From Begonia masoniana (Eukaryota > Streptophyta > Magnoliopsida > Cucurbitales > Begoniaceae): a stretch of DNA of 64,000 nt. The stretch spans positions 45,907,646 to 45,971,645 of the forward strand of contig CM039508.1 in assembly GCA_022432975.1 (NCBI GenBank). Reading direction: 5' to 3'. Made by a program: the position numbers and the translations under genes. This document shows, in pieces, positions 20,816 to 33,360 of the stretch (position 1 is the stretch's first letter; every line of letters begins with the position of its first letter). Under the pieces are notes generated by a model that did not search any database, was not told the origin of the DNA, and saw only the letters and a program-made list of their open reading frames with translations.

Positions 20816-23192
20816 TGTAACACGCGGTATTTTTGCCATGTAAATATTTCATGAATTATTAAACATGATTAATTTGATATTAATACAATGAGTGTTTTAG
20901 TGGACATTGTCAATGTGTCTAATTGAATGAGAGAGATTCGTGAGACCGAGTCGACGAACTAAATAACAATTTAGTTGGAAAACCAATGAGGGGCAAATTA
21001 GGAAGCCAATTAAGGTTGGTGGGAGGAAGCCAATGGATGATTGTCAAGTGTCCAAGCTTATGAAAGAAGACAAGCTTTCTCTTTCTCTTCCTCTCCTCTT
21101 CACCCCTACGTGAATCTCTTCTCTGTTTTCTTTCTTCCAGACAACTTAGACAAATTCCAAAACTCTGTTCTCTCCTATTTTTCCCTGTTTTCTCCAGTAA
21201 AGGTAACCATTTTTCATTAGTTAACAAGTGTAGGTTATTTATTCTTTAGTTTTAATGAAGCTTAAGGTTAACGGTCTGATTATACACAATTTAGGTTTGT
21301 GTATTGCCGAGGACTTACGTGCGAGACCTGCAACTCTACGGACAACAGGTAAGTTCATGCGTATAAGTTTGCCCTTAAGGCCCTACAATACGGAGGTACT
21401 AAGTTTTACGTTGTTGAGTTTGTCAGTGGGTAAATAGGCTGCATGTGGTGTACAAAGTTAAGTATGTGTGTTTTAAGAAATGTCCTGAGAACCTGTCTTT
21501 TATTCTGTGTTTGATGTCCTGTCTTTACTCTATGCACAATGAATGTTCATGCATACACGTTTTTCCTGACAGTCTTGTAAATGTTTTATGCACGAGGTTT
21601 GAAGTTAAGAAAGATAAAACTTGTAATGTAATGTACGGTTAAGTGTGGGACGAGAACTGGCATCCTGTTCTGTTCTGTATTTCTGTAATGTATACCTGTT
21701 TTGTGCCTGATAGTGCACAGTGCCTGATAGTGCACTTCTGTTGCGCCAGTTCCTCTATAAGCCCCACTTATACCTTTTGTGCACTTGACGTAATGTAATG
21801 TCTATGTATTTTTAAAGTTCATGCATAGCATATGCATTACTGCATTGTATGTTCTTACTGAGCTCTAGGCTCATAGTTAAACTCCCTGTTGTAGGTACGG
21901 ATTTCAAGGATGAGGACTTTGTGCCTCAGACCGATGAGTAGGTGCTGTTGGAGGGACGGGCTTGCGGGGGTTGGTTGTGGCAGCCAGACATATTTTGATC
22001 TTGTGAGGGTAGTTTGGAAGTATATGTCAAGTTTTGTATAGTTCTTGAAAATTCTGGATAATGTATAGGTTTTGGTGTTGATGTTTTAAAACCAGTTGAA
22101 TATATATTTTGAAATATTCTAGAAACTGCTTGGAGCCTTTTTCCTTTACGTTGTTCATAGATTGTTTCAGATTTTAGAGCTATCCATGTAGTTAGAATTT
22201 CTTGAACTTTTGTCATGTTTTTTTTATATGTCCAAACTTATGTTTTAAATCGAGTTTTGAAGTTTGAAGCCTTTGTGTCAAAAGATGTAAACTGTCAAAC
22301 AGAGAGGTAGCCGATCGATCGGCGGTGTGTATATGCCTTTTGAGTTTTCTTTCAAGTCCCTCTGTTCCATTCGGTCGAATTTATCGACCGAATGGTATAG
22401 GAATTACTTCCAGAGACTTAGTCTGTCGACTAAGGCTAAGTGTTATCGTCCAAAGTTGTGGGCGATAACGTCGTCCAATTCTGTTGTCCAAACTTGTCGA
22501 CCAATTCTGTCGTCCAAAACTGTCGACCAATTCTGTTGACCAATTTTGTCGTCCAAATCTGTCGACCGATTTCGTCACCGAGGTCACTTCAACCGATTTC
22601 ACCACTGAGGTCACTTCAACCGAAACTCAGTCTTACTACTCTTCTGCACTTCGACCGATTCTTTTGTGGGTCATAGCTCTTCAAGTGCTGTGTCTTGTCG
22701 ACCGAAAATCCTGCTTTAAAACACATTGTCCATTTTGTTCTGTAAACAGTCGTCCACAGCTTCTATACTTCTCTCATCCACAGCTTCTGTTGTCTAGAGC
22801 TTCTGTAGTCAGCAGCTTCTGTCGTCCACAGCTCCTTCCTGTCGTCCACAGCTTGTGTCATCCACTGTAGCCCTCCGCTGCATGACTTCCAGTTTAGGTT
22901 TTCCATTTTATTAAGTCTTCCACTGCATGTCTGTCGTCTATTTTGCCTTATGTTTCTGTCGTCCATTCTGCCTTTTATTTAAAACGTCCAAAGTATTTTG
23001 TCTTCCTATTTTCTTATGTTAATTATTTTTGTAGTGCAATTTTAACTGTCATCTAGTTTTAAATATGTCTTCCAGTCTTCAATTCTAGAGAATGTTTTCT
23101 CTGTTAAAGTTTAAAAAGTTCAAAAAAATATATCACGTTTTAAATGTCCGGAGTGAGGCTCATCGGCCCTGATCGGGTCGGGGGTCGTCACA
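20816..23192 (+). mobile_element. 5' LTR of outer gypsy element
   Basis: 2377 bp from TGTAACACGCGG to GGGTCGTCACA, followed by the primer site. It has donor CAG/GTAAGTTC at about 21349, acceptor ATTTAG/GT at about 21294, and the terminal acidic exon 21895-21941 (GTDFKDEDFVPQTDE, stop) after CCTGTTGTAG. 22440-22990 holds many copies of GTCGTCCA/GTCGACCA with CAGCTTCTGT. One GCCGATCGATCGGC palindrome lies at about 22310. Confidence 0.9.
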
Positions 23193-23196
23193 GTTA

Positions 23197-23209
23197 TGGT
23201 ATCAGAGCC
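23197..23209 (+). other. Primer binding site, outer gypsy element
   Basis: TGGTATCAGAGCC four bases after the LTR end, complementary to initiator methionine tRNA. Confidence 0.92.
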
Positions 23210-23436
23210 GCCAGGTTTTAAAAGCGGTTCTGGAGAACTGTTTGGTTGCGCAACCCGCCACGTGAGATCGCTCCACCAACTGTAAGTGTTTAAGTTTCTG
23301 TACCTGTTTTCGTTTATTAAGTTAAGTTCATTATTATGTATAGAATTTTTTTTGAAATGGTAAGGGGGAATCAAGGTGATGCAAACGACGGGGGTGACGC
23401 CCTCGATCGCTTAACTGAGCTAGTCGGCGTTCAGTC

Positions 23437-25911
23437 TGTAACATCCGGAAAAATTTCTATGACGTACGTAGCCTTTACATGAGGGCGATTTAGTAATTGG
23501 TTAAAATAAATAAATTAATTAATAAAATAAATAATGAAATAAAATAAAATAAAAATAAAATTTTATTTTTAATTAAAAACAGAATAGCTTCTCGCGAAGC
23601 CATTCTGCTTCTTCATTTCGACCTGAGCACCCGAGAGCGACAGAGAGAGCCGAGCAACGTTCCTCCGGTGACCACGCGATTCCGGCCACCGTTCAGACGA
23701 GCAAACTCCGGCGAGCTGAAGCCAGAGCTCGGTTCGGCTTTTCCGCGCCAGACCCGATCGAAAACCGGTGAGTTCTTCCCCTGTTTCTTGCTCGGTTTGT
23801 GGCCGAAGGTGACAAGCTGCGTTGAGCTCCGATCACCGGCCATTTTTGGCCGTTCTCGACAGTGAATGGCTGAGCTTAAGGTCGGCGAAGGTCTCCTGGC
23901 AAAGGAGAGCTTGGGTTGAGCTGAAACAGAGAACCCTAGTTTGAGCCTCGGTTTTTCTGAATTGGAAACTTCATTTTTTTTTAATTAGATTAAGCTAATT
24001 GGGTGTGGTGGTGATCGATTGGTGAGGAAATGAGCGAGAATTGATGGAAAATCAGAAGAGGGGAAATTCCCGGTTTAGGGCAGAATCGGATTTTTGCTAT
24101 TTTGACCTAGCTATTGTTAATAGTTTTGAATTCTTTCTTGGTATGTTAAACTAGGTTATTAGAGGAGTGCGTGGCCACTGGAATCGTTCGATTCCGATAA
24201 CCGACGCGAAAGTTACGCACGTCTGAAGTTTCGGGTCGATTTTTACCGAACCCAAATTAGTGGTCTGTTTAGTTAGGTTTTAGTTGAGTTAGGCTAGAAA
24301 TAGTAGTTTGGAGTAAATTGGTTAATGAAGCTTGAATGTTTGTCATAGGTCGAATCATATGTGACGTGAGGTGCCAAACCCAGCGAGCTACAGACGACAG
24401 GTAAGTTCTCGTGACTTGCTGTGGCCGATAGGCCTACACCATATGTCGTGTTTCGTTGTCGAGGATATTTGGAGTTATGTGTGATTATTCGCTTTGATTG
24501 GGTAGTTTAGGGTTAGGCCTTTTATAGGTTATGCCTGTATTGTTTGATGGTATGTACGCTGTATGTCTATGTTATGCTTGTATTGTCATGCATCACTGTT
24601 TTATAACGCCATGAAAACGAATTTTATGCATGGATTTCATGAAAGAAAAGGAAATGTGATGACATGAAATGAGACGACTAATATGAGATGACTATGACGA
24701 CTAATATGAGATGACTATGATGGCTGAAATGAGATGACTATCTGATAAATGAATGAATGTATGAACTGAATGAGATAACTATCTGATAAATGAATGAATG
24801 TATGAACTGAAATGAGACGACTATCTGATAAATGAATGAATGTATGAACTGAAATGAGATAACTATCTGATAAATGAATGACTGTATGAACTGAAAAATG
24901 TGACGACTATCTGATAAATGAAATGAATGTACGATATGATAAATGAATCGAATGCACAGGAATTTATGAAAATTGCATATACATGTTCACGCATTGTCAT
25001 TTACGTAGAATTTACTGAGATTTATTCTTATAGGCATCCTTATGGTGTAGGTGAATCTGAAACAGGTGAGGAAGACGTTCCTCTGTTAGATGATCACGCT
25101 GGTTGAAGAAGGATGCCCGTGGGAGTGCGTTGGCGCAGTTGGTGCGATTTTGACCCGTGAGGATGTAAGTAAACGTTTTGTGGTTGAATAGATAGAAACG
25201 TAGGAAGAGTGCAAAGATAGAACGTTTTAGGATGTTGGTTCTGGATAGTTAAGTGATTGATGCTTTGATGTTTTGATAACTGTTTTAAAAAGTATTTTAT
25301 TGAAGATATCTGGACTGCTTGGTGATTTTAAACTCGTAGGGATTATTCGGTTTTCAAACGGATCCATGCAGTTCGTCTTTATGAAGTTCCACTATGTTTT
25401 CTATTATGTTATGATTAGGTTTGGTGGCTGGGGAATTTAAGAATGAATGAGGTTAAGAGTGATTTATGATGAAGTGTTTAAGTGTGTTTAGGTGTTTAGC
25501 TGTGTAGTTGAAGTGAGAAAAAGAAAAGAAAGAAGAAAGAGGAAGAAAAGAAAAAGAAGAAGAGGCAGAGAAACAGTCCTCTGAAAATCGGATTCCAGAG
25601 GACATTCCGTTTGATCGCCATCGATCGGCATGATCGATCGCCCCTGTCTTTTGGGACAAGATGTCCCTTTTGCCCTTCGCTCCTTGGCCGATGAATTTAA
25701 TTGATTTAAATTGTTTAAACAATTGTTTTAAGTTTTATTTAAATTGTTTCAAGCTTTATTTTAGTGATTCTAAGAATAGTTTTCGAATGATTTTAACGAA
25801 TTAGTCTACAATGTAAATTCCGCTCAAATGATTACGAAGTTCACCAGGATAAGAAAATAATAATAATAACAATAATACGGGAAACTAGGGTACAGTGTTA
25901 GGGTCGTTACA
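23437..25911 (+). mobile_element. 5' LTR of nested gag-only element
   Basis: 2475 bp, TGTAACATCCGG to GGGTCGTTACA. Donors AACCG/GTGAGTTC (about 23767) and ACAG/GTAAGTTC (about 24402), acceptor CATAG/GT (about 24349) and terminal acidic exon 25051-25106 (GESETGEEDVPLLDDHAG, stop) parallel the other LTRs, but here exon 2 has stops in the frame that would join exon 3. A 42-bp tandem block lies at 24650-24960, and CATCGATCGGCATGATCGAT near 25620. Confidence 0.92.
24650..24960 (+). repeat. 42-bp tandem repeats in 5' LTR
   Basis: About five units built on GATGACTATCTGATAAATGA followed by ATGAATGTATGAACTGAAAT, preceded by shorter ATGAGATGACTATGAC repeats. The 3' LTR has the matching block at 30290-30590 with a slightly different unit count. 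Confidence 0.88.
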
Positions 25912-25916
25912 ATTTA

Positions 25917-25930
25917 TGGTATCAGAGCTC
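25917..25930 (+). other. Primer binding site, nested element
   Basis: TGGTATCAGAGCTC five bases after the 5' LTR end; initiator methionine tRNA type. Confidence 0.92.
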
Positions 25931-26075
25931 CCGGCTTTTAAAATCGGTTCTGTAGACTGCTCAATTGCGCAAGCCACTACACGGACATGCTTCCTCAACT
26001 GTAAGTACGCTTAAATGCTTTCTGTGATTTTAATTTCTTAGGATTAATTGTTTTAACCTTTATAGGAATTATAAA

Positions 26076-27163
26076 ATGGTCCGAGGTAGAGACGCCAGGG
26101 ACGAAGCCCTAGATAGACTGATGGATTTATTCGATCGTCAGGCCCGACATGTGGACAGGCAGGCACAGCAAATTGAGAGCCTAGTGAACTGTGTGAATAA
26201 GATAGCCCAAGATATAGTCGTTCCAAACAATAGTGGTATGGAGAGGTTCCAGATGTTGCGACCTCCAGTTTTCGACGGACAATCTTCGAACCCCTCTATT
26301 GCTGAGGAGTGGGTTCAGACTATGGAAGACATGTTGGCGTATGCGAAAATAGAGAATAGGGAGAAAGTCGCGTGCGTCACTTTCCATTTAGCGTTGGATG
26401 ACAGTTTTGGTGGGACTCCATCAAGGTAACCACCGACGCGACGTTGATGAGTTGGGAGCAATTCAGAACCGTGTTTTACGAAAAGTACTTCAGCCGTACA
26501 GTACGGGAGGCTAAGATAATGAAGTTCATGCAGTTATGGCAGACTGGTTCGATTGCCGAGTATGTCAGGAGGTTTGAGGCCCTATCTTGGTTCACACCAC
26601 GCATGGTGAACGATAACGAGGACAAGGTGCGTCGATTTGTGCATGGACTAAATCCGGAGATCCGGAAAAACGTCGTCATATCAGGGATGTGGAATGTGCC
26701 CTATACGGAGATTGATGCTAGGGCTTTGGAATTCGAAGCAGCGGAGCAAACTTGTGTCAGACTGAGGGATTCTGCTAGGGGGTTCTTTCGAGAAATCCGG
26801 CCTCAACCTCAGAACGTGGGCTGGCAGCCAAGAGGACAACAACAGCAGCAACATAGGGGCATTAAGTGGCCTTATGACAAAAAGAGCGACCATAGAAGAG
26901 GAAAGCAAATTCGGGAGACCACTGAGAGGCCCGTATGCCCGAAGTGTCAGAAGGCCCATTTTGGAGCATGTAGATTGGGGACGGACAGATGTTTTAAATG
27001 TGGTGAAGTGGGCCACTACGCCCATAATTGTCCAAGGATGGTTACCGATCAAAAGAGGGTTGCCCCGAGGATGTTTGCCTTCATTGGGCAAGGTGACATT
27101 GATGATGATGCCAGACCTTCAGCTAACCCAGGTATATTTTTGTCTCAACTGTTAATGAATTAA
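26076..27163 (+). pseudogene. Gag of nested element, one frameshift
   Basis: ATG 26076 opens MVRGRDARDEALDRLMDLFD, then AEEWVQTMEDMLAYAKIENR and the VTFHLALDD segment. The frame is lost near 26410 by a small deletion (the expected WW block is broken) and resumes at 26444 with WEQFRTVFYEKYF, GSIAEYVRRFEALSWF and a CCHC zinc knuckle CFKCGEVGHYAHNCPR at about 26995-27040. It ends at TAA 27161. An acceptor-like TTTATAG lies just upstream of the ATG. Apart from the single break the protein is well preserved, in line with a young copy. Confidence 0.9.
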
Positions 27164-29054
27164 AGGACAAAATAATAGATATGTATTATAGAGTGAGGAT
27201 TCGAATATAATAATTAAACGATAGACAAAAGTAGACTTGAAAATAGAAAGGTAAGAGAATAGAAGGAACCTTGACGATAAGGTAGTAGGTTAGATACAGG
27301 ATGATATAGACCTTGTAGAAAGAGGGTTATACGTTAATAGGATTAACCTGACCTAACCGCGAGGAGTTGTGCACTTAGAAATTTAGTTACCATTAGGGGG
27401 GTACAATTTGTGAGATTTGAGTAGATAGAAACTATACCCTAATTGATAAGCCCTCAGGGTTTTAGAATATGACGCTTCAGAGGGAAAATAAATAAAAAAA
27501 CTCGTATAATTTAGGAATATCCTAGATTGTCGAAGTACAACGGCACGTCTCTAAGTGAATAGAGGACCCAGTAAGAACTCGTATAATTTAGATCTGCGTG
27601 AGATTGAAAATATTTAGACAAAAACAATATCCGAAGGGGAAGTGGCTCTTACTCCAAAATTTTAGAGAATGTGATTGACCAACACGGGGTTGTAGACGAA
27701 AGATTTAGGCATGGCTTATGCGTGTTCGTACTAGCCAATGCCCGTGAAGAAAATAAAGAGAACAAACCAGGGGCTGGACAATTTTAGAAACCCAAATGTT
27801 TTAGTTAATCGAAGAAGGGTTTAACACCTTAAATTTAAAAGTCATGTTTAAAGGTTAAGTGTGACGTGTGTAGCGTCAGGAGAAATAGCGAATCGACAAG
27901 AGTGGATGTCATTTGGAGAAAAAAAAGTGACAAGGTAAGAAATTGCTATGGGCCTATAGTTAGTACAGTTCAAGTTAAGGACCACGGTCTGAGGCTTACC
28001 TCCGGGATGGTAGTAGAAACGTCTGTGCTCGAGGAACTAGGAGGATAAACCTTAACGAAGAGATGTTTCAAGTTATTGGAAAATAGAAGTGAAGAATTTG
28101 AGAAATTAAGTGATGATCAACTAAGTGAAGTCGATGGATGTGTGAGTAATTGAGCGATAAAGTGCATAGTTGGAAAGAGTTAGATTTTGGGAACGTAGAA
28201 ATCGTCAGTACTCAATAGGTGGCTAAGGCCATAGGGTACTGGGCAATGGTGTTACAACCATAATTAAGAGAGTAGCGTTGAAACGAGTAATTTGAGAAAA
28301 ATTTTATGATATAGTATGAGAGGTATAGGAGTGTGAACTTAGTTGTGAAACCACCCTGAGGTAATTATCGGATTGGTAAGTTGCCCAAGGAAGTGGGTAA
28401 CTTGGGATGATATTGACGAAAGGGTTTAGGAGGAATCCTCATGAAGGAAAAATGCAGGAAGTTTAGTAGACGTATATTTCGACCATGGTTGAAGTAGGTG
28501 AATTTCCAAAAATGTTGGTTTACAATCCAAGAGTTGAGTAAACCTTAGGATGATAGTAGGTTTAAATGAAGATAAGAAGCCTAGGTATGAATACTGCATA
28601 AGGGAGTAACCAGAAGAGACCAGAATTTAAGGCCAGTTGAAAGATATAGACAGTTAACGTTTGGATGATTGAGTGTAGACCAAAACGGGTGTGAGTCGTT
28701 ATGGGTCATGTATGCGGTCAAAATCGTTTGATTTGGGGACTTAGGAAGTTTGGTAAGATTCGATGCATAAGTAAGAACGTGGATAGTTAAAGCGATCACA
28801 GTAGATGTGGACAAGAGGTTGATGTCGCATCATTTAGTTAGTGGAGTATGAAATAGAACCACAGAGATTTATCTCAAGTAAAGATAGGATCAAGGTTCTT
28901 AACGAGGATTTTGAGATTTTGGGGAAATGGAGAAATGATACGCGGAAAAGATAGAGGGGCTATAAGTTGAAGAATAAGGCCACAAGACAATGATATTGAG
29001 GGCTATAAGCTATAGCAAATTTTGATGACAAAATTTTAAATAAGGTGGATGGAA
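27164..29054 (+). other. Internal region of nested element without pol
   Basis: 1.9 kb, purine-rich, no frame longer than about 77 codons and no protease, reverse transcriptase or integrase motif that I can see on either strand. The end AAGGTGGATGGAA (about 29042-29054) is the probable polypurine tract. Confidence 0.7.
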
Positions 29055-31544
29055 TGTAACACCCGAAAAAATTTCTATGACGTACGTAGCCTTTACATGA
29101 GGGCAATTTAGTAATTGGTTAAAATAAATAAATTAATTAATAAAATAAATAATAAAATAAAATAAAATAAAAATAAAATTTTATTTTTAATTAAAAACAG
29201 AATGGCTTCTCGCGAAGCCATTCTGCTTCTTCATTTCGGCCCGAGCACCCGAGAGCAACAGAGAGAGCCGAGCGACGTTCCTCCGGCGACCACACGATTC
29301 CGGCCACCGTTCAGATGAGCAAACTCTGGCGAGCTGAAACCAGAGCTCGGTTCGGCTTTTCCGCGCTAGACCCGATCGAAAACCGATGAGTTCTTCCCCT
29401 GTTTCTTGCTCGGTTTGTGGCCGAGGGTGACAAGCTACGTTGAGCTCCGATCACCGGCCGTTTTTGGCCGTTCTCGACAGTGAATGGCCGAGCTTAAGGT
29501 CGGCGAAGGTCTCCTGGCAAAGGAGAGCTCGGGTTGAGCTGAAACAGAGAACCCTAGTTTGAGCCTCGGGTTTTCTGAATTGGAAACTTCATTTTTTTAG
29601 TTAGATTAAGCTAATTGGGTGTGGTGGTGATCGATTGGTGAGGAAATGAGCGAGAATTGATGAAAAATCAGAAGAGGGGAAATTCCCGGTTTAGGGCAGA
29701 ATCTGATTTTTGCTATTTTGACCTAGCTATTGTTAATAGTTTTGAATTCTTTCTTAGTATGTTAAACTAGGTTATTAGAGGAGTGCGTGGCCACTGGAAT
29801 CGTTCGATTCCGATAACCGACGCGAAAGTTACGCACGTCTGAAGTTTCAGGTCGATTTTTACCGAACCCAAATTAGTGGTCTGTTTAGTTAGGTTTTAGT
29901 TGGGTTAGGCTAGAAATAGTAGTTGGGAGTAAATTGGTTAATGAAGCTTGAATGTTTGTCATAGGTCGAACCATATGTGACGTGAGGTGCCAAACCCAGC
30001 GAGCTACAGACAACAGGTAAGTTCTCGTGACTTGCTGTGGCCGATAGGCCTACACCATATGTCGTGTTTCGTTGTCGAGGATATTTGGAGTTATGTGTGA
30101 TTATTCGCTTTGGTTGGGTAGTTTAGGGTTAGGCCTTTTATAGGTTATGCCTGTATTGTTTGATGGTATGTACACTGTATGTCTATGTTATGCTTGTATT
30201 GTCATGCATCACTGTTTTATAAACGTCATGAAAACGAATTTTATGCATGGATTTCATGAAAGAAAAGGAAATGTGATGACATGAAATGAGACGACTAATA
30301 TGAGATGACTATGACGCTAATATGAGATGACTATGACGACTAATATGAGATGACTATGACGGCTGAAATGAGATGACTATCTGATAAATGAATGAATGTA
30401 TGAACTGAAATGAGATGACTATCTGATAAATGAATGAATGTATGAACTGAAATAAGACGACTATCTGATAAATGAATGAATATATGAACTGAAATAAGAT
30501 GACTATCTGATAAATGAATGAATGTATGAATTGAAAAATGTGACGACTGTCTGATAAATGAAATGAATGTCGATATGATAAATGAATCGAATGCACAGGA
30601 ATTTATGAAAATTGCATATACATGTTCACGCATTGTCATTTACGTAGAATTTACTGAGATTTATTCTTATAGGCGTCCTTATGGTGTAGGTGAATCTTAA
30701 ACAGGTGAGGAAGACGTTCCTCTATTAGATGATCACGCTTGTTGAAGAAGGATGCCTGTGGGAGTGCACTGGCGCAGTTGGTGCGATTTTGACCAGTGGG
30801 GATGTAAGTAAACGTTTTGTGGTTGGATAGATAGAAACGTAGGAAGAGTGCAAAGATAGAACATTTTAGGATGTTTGGTTCTGGATAGTTAAGTGATTGA
30901 TGTTTTGATGTTTTGATAAACTGTTTTAAAAAGTATTTTATTGAAGATATCTGGACTGCTTGGTGATTTTAAACTCGTAGGGATTATTCAGTTTTCAAAC
31001 GGATCCATGCAGTTCGTCTTTATGAAGTTCCACTATGTTTTCTATTATGTTATGATTAGGTTTGGTGGCTGAGGAATTAAAGAATGAATGAGGTTAAGAG
31101 TGATTTATGATAAAGTGTTTAAGTGTCTTTAGGTGTATAGTTGAAGTTAGAAAAGGAAAAGAAAGAAGAAAGAGGAAGAAAAGAAAAAGAAGAAGAGGCA
31201 GAGAAACAGTCCTCTGGAAATCGGATTCCAGAGGACATGCCGTTTGATCGCCATCGATCGGCATGATCGATCGCCCCTATCTTTTGGGACAAGATGTTCC
31301 TTTTGCCCTTCGCTCCTTGGCCGATGAATTTAATTGATTTAAATTGTTTTTAAACAATTGTTTTAAGTTTTATTTAAATTGTTTCAAGCTTTATTTTAGT
31401 GATTCTAAGAATAGTTTTCGAATGATTTTAACAAATTAGTCTACAATGTAAATTCCGCTCAAATGATTTCGAAGTTCACCAGGATAAAAAAAATAATAAT
31501 AACAATAATACGGGAAACGAGGGTACAGTGTTAGGGTCGTTACA
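29055..31544 (+). mobile_element. 3' LTR of nested gag-only element
   Basis: 2490 bp, matching the 5' LTR in order and content. In the terminal exon (from 30690) the third codon after GGT-GAA-TCT is TAA, so the acidic peptide is interrupted in this copy only. Confidence 0.92.
30290..30590 (+). repeat. 42-bp tandem repeats in 3' LTR
   Basis: Counterpart of 24650-24960 built on the same GATGACTATCTGATAAATGA unit. Antisense open frames across it are products of the repeat and not genes. Confidence 0.88.
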
Positions 31545-31967
31545 CAGTCACCCATGATGAAATGCATGATGGCAGACAATGGAAACAACAACCAAGCGCC
31601 ACGAGACACCAGTGGAGACAGATTCCGGCGACTCCAACTGTTGATGTTTGATAGATTATCGACGGACCCTACTCACGCCGAGGAATGGATCCAGGCAATA
31701 GAGAGGATGTTTAACTATGCAGAGGTGGAAGAAAGCAAGAAAGTGATATGTGCCATGTTTCATCTCACCAAAAATGTTGGATTCTGGTGGGACATAGTGC
31801 AGTCGACTATAGTAGCATTAAGCTGGGAAGGATTCAAGAAGATCTTCTCCGAGAAGTACTTCAACCGCAGTGGGAGGAAGGAAAAGATGATCGAATTCTC
31901 TCGACTGCGGCAATTTGGATCAGTGGCCGAGTATGTTCAGAAGTTCGAGTCGCTATCTCGCTGAAGA

Positions 31968-32999
31968 ATCATGACCGGGGGATACGATGTAATTCTGGGG
32001 ATAAACTGGCTGTTTAGACATCACGCCACCATCGACTGTAGGTCCGGGCTTGTGTCCTTTAAGCGCCCGAATGAGAAAGAGATTCTCCTATCAAGCCATA
32101 CCAAAGGAACACTCTATGCCTATTGTATCCTCCTTGAAGGCTCAACAGCTGATGAGGTCAGGATGTGTTAGGTTTCTGGCCTATGTATTGGATGCTCAAA
32201 GGCTAGGTGAGGTGGAACTTCAAAGTATTCCGGTAGTTCGAAACTTCTCAGAGGTTTTCTTGGACGATCTACCAGGATTACCACCGGATCGTGAGATTGA
32301 GGTGTGTCCTGGTACCGAACCGGTATCGAAGAATCCGTACCGTATGGCGAAAATAGAGCTGAAAGAGTTGAAGACTCAGCTAAAGAAACTAGTGGACAAG
32401 GGCTTTGTACGCCCTAGTTTCTCTCTGTGGGACGCTCCCGTCTTGTTCATTAAAAAGAAGGATGGGTCCCTACGCATGTGTATTGATTACCGTGAGCTGA
32501 ACAAGTTGACTTTCAAGAATAAGTACCTGTTGTCGTGGATCGACAATCTATTTGACCAGCTGCAAGGGGCTCGGGTATTCTCAAAAATTGATTTACGCTC
32601 CAATTATTACCAGTTGAAGGTCAGAGCTGACGATATTCCAAAGACCGCGTTCAGGACCCGATACGGACACTATGAATTCTTGGTGATGTCGTTTGGGTTA
32701 ACCAATGCCCCAGCGGCATTTATGGACCTAATAATAGGGTATTCCAGGATTTTCTAGAAAAGTTTGTGATCGTCTTCATCGACGACATCCTGGTTTATTC
32801 TCGAAATGGGGTAGAACACGAGGAGCACTTGGCGATTGTGCTATCAACTCTAAAACAACACCAACTGTACGCTAAATTGTCAAAGTGTGAATTCTGGTTG
32901 AGCATGATTAATTTTCTAAGCCATGTGGTGTCTGCAGAAGAAGTATCGGTGGATCCGGCCAAGATTCAGGCTATAAATTGTTCAAACCGTCAATTATAA
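31968..32999 (+). pseudogene. Protease end and reverse transcriptase of outer gypsy element
   Basis: After the deletion, [20 protein letters not shown] is the end of the aspartic protease. A frameshift near 32100 follows, then [19 protein letters not shown] and reverse transcriptase blocks [33 protein letters not shown] and [19 protein letters not shown] second frameshift and TAG come at 32757, then the catalytic FIDDILVYS block. Similarity ends near 32985 before RNase H. Non-functional. Confidence 0.92.
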
Positions 33000-33360
33000 G
33001 ATCTACAGAACTCTTGACACAGTCAATTAGTTGATGCTCCATGGCAGCAGGCAAAAACTCCACCACCTTTGCTTGTTAGCAAAATGAAACAAGGGTAAAA
33101 TTGAAAAGCCACAACAATTTGTAAGAAATTACTTAGCCATTTCAAGAATAATCCACTCATTTCTCATCTAGATCCAGACGTTCAGCAGTTCATTTTTGAA
33201 TAAAACTCTGTGGAAAAAAATTCAAACAAGGTTTAAAACTTTTACCAATAATTAAAACATTTTCTATGTACCACTAGCACAGCCCATTTATAATGCCCAG
33301 CTCAGTAAGAGTCCGCCCAGCGCAATCCAGTTTCGTTGCCCATTATGAATCCCCCACTCC
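33000..33360. other. Unassigned junction after the outer gypsy element
   Basis: The gypsy similarity ends near 32985. The next 360 bases show no gene; from about 33285 Pro/Gln-coding CCCAGC repeats begin. Confidence 0.5.

Larger units (their letters stand above)
23437..31544 (+). mobile_element. Complete nested gag-only LTR element, TSD CAGTC
   Basis: 8108 bp with LTRs 23437-25911 and 29055-31544, primer site 25917-25930, a gag region and 1.9 kb without recognisable pol. Target duplication CAGTC lies at 23432-23436 and 31545-31549. LTRs look nearly identical by eye apart from scattered substitutions and small indels, so this is a young insertion. Full ends plus gag without pol match the class described as TR-GAG/non-autonomous gypsy, which would depend on enzymes from another element. 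Confidence 0.9.
23357..31964 (+). pseudogene. Gag of outer gypsy element, split by nested element
   Basis: ATG 23357 starts MVRGNQGDANDGGDALDRL; the frame is cut after ...VGVQ at the TSD CAGTC and continues exactly in frame at 31550. It then shows the gypsy gag signature: AEEWIQAIERMFNYAEVEE, VGFWWDIVQS, FKKIFSEKYFNRSGRKEKM and GSVAEYVQKFESLSR. It stops at TGA 31962 where a deletion has removed the nucleocapsid. The restored continuity proves the nested insertion is later. Confidence 0.9.
20816..32985 (+). mobile_element. Outer Ty3/gypsy element, truncated, with nested element
   Basis: 5' LTR 20816-23192, primer site 23197, gag from 23357, then the nested element 23437-31544, then gag remainder and a deleted pol up to the end of reverse transcriptase near 32985. 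RNase H, integrase, chromodomain and 3' LTR are missing. Gag and RT motifs place it with plant gypsy elements; the long TGTAACAC LTR suggests the Tekay/Del branch, which the missing chromodomain would have settled. Confidence 0.88.

Noticed and set aside
22381..22870. Frames rich in CRP/SVV repeats in the outer LTR
   Set aside because: They follow the GTCGTCCA repeat block; the same happens at 59.6-60.0 kb.
23197..23209. tRNA gene suggested by TGGTATCAGAGCC motifs
   Set aside because: These are primer binding sites next to LTR ends; no cloverleaf surrounds them.
27866..28814. Possible pol remnant in the nested element
   Set aside because: No protease, reverse transcriptase or integrase motif found in any frame; short frames only.
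30340..30639. Antisense frames with repeating His/Ser/Phe pattern
   Set aside because: They are translations of the 42-bp tandem repeat in the 3' LTR; the 5' LTR has the same repeat.
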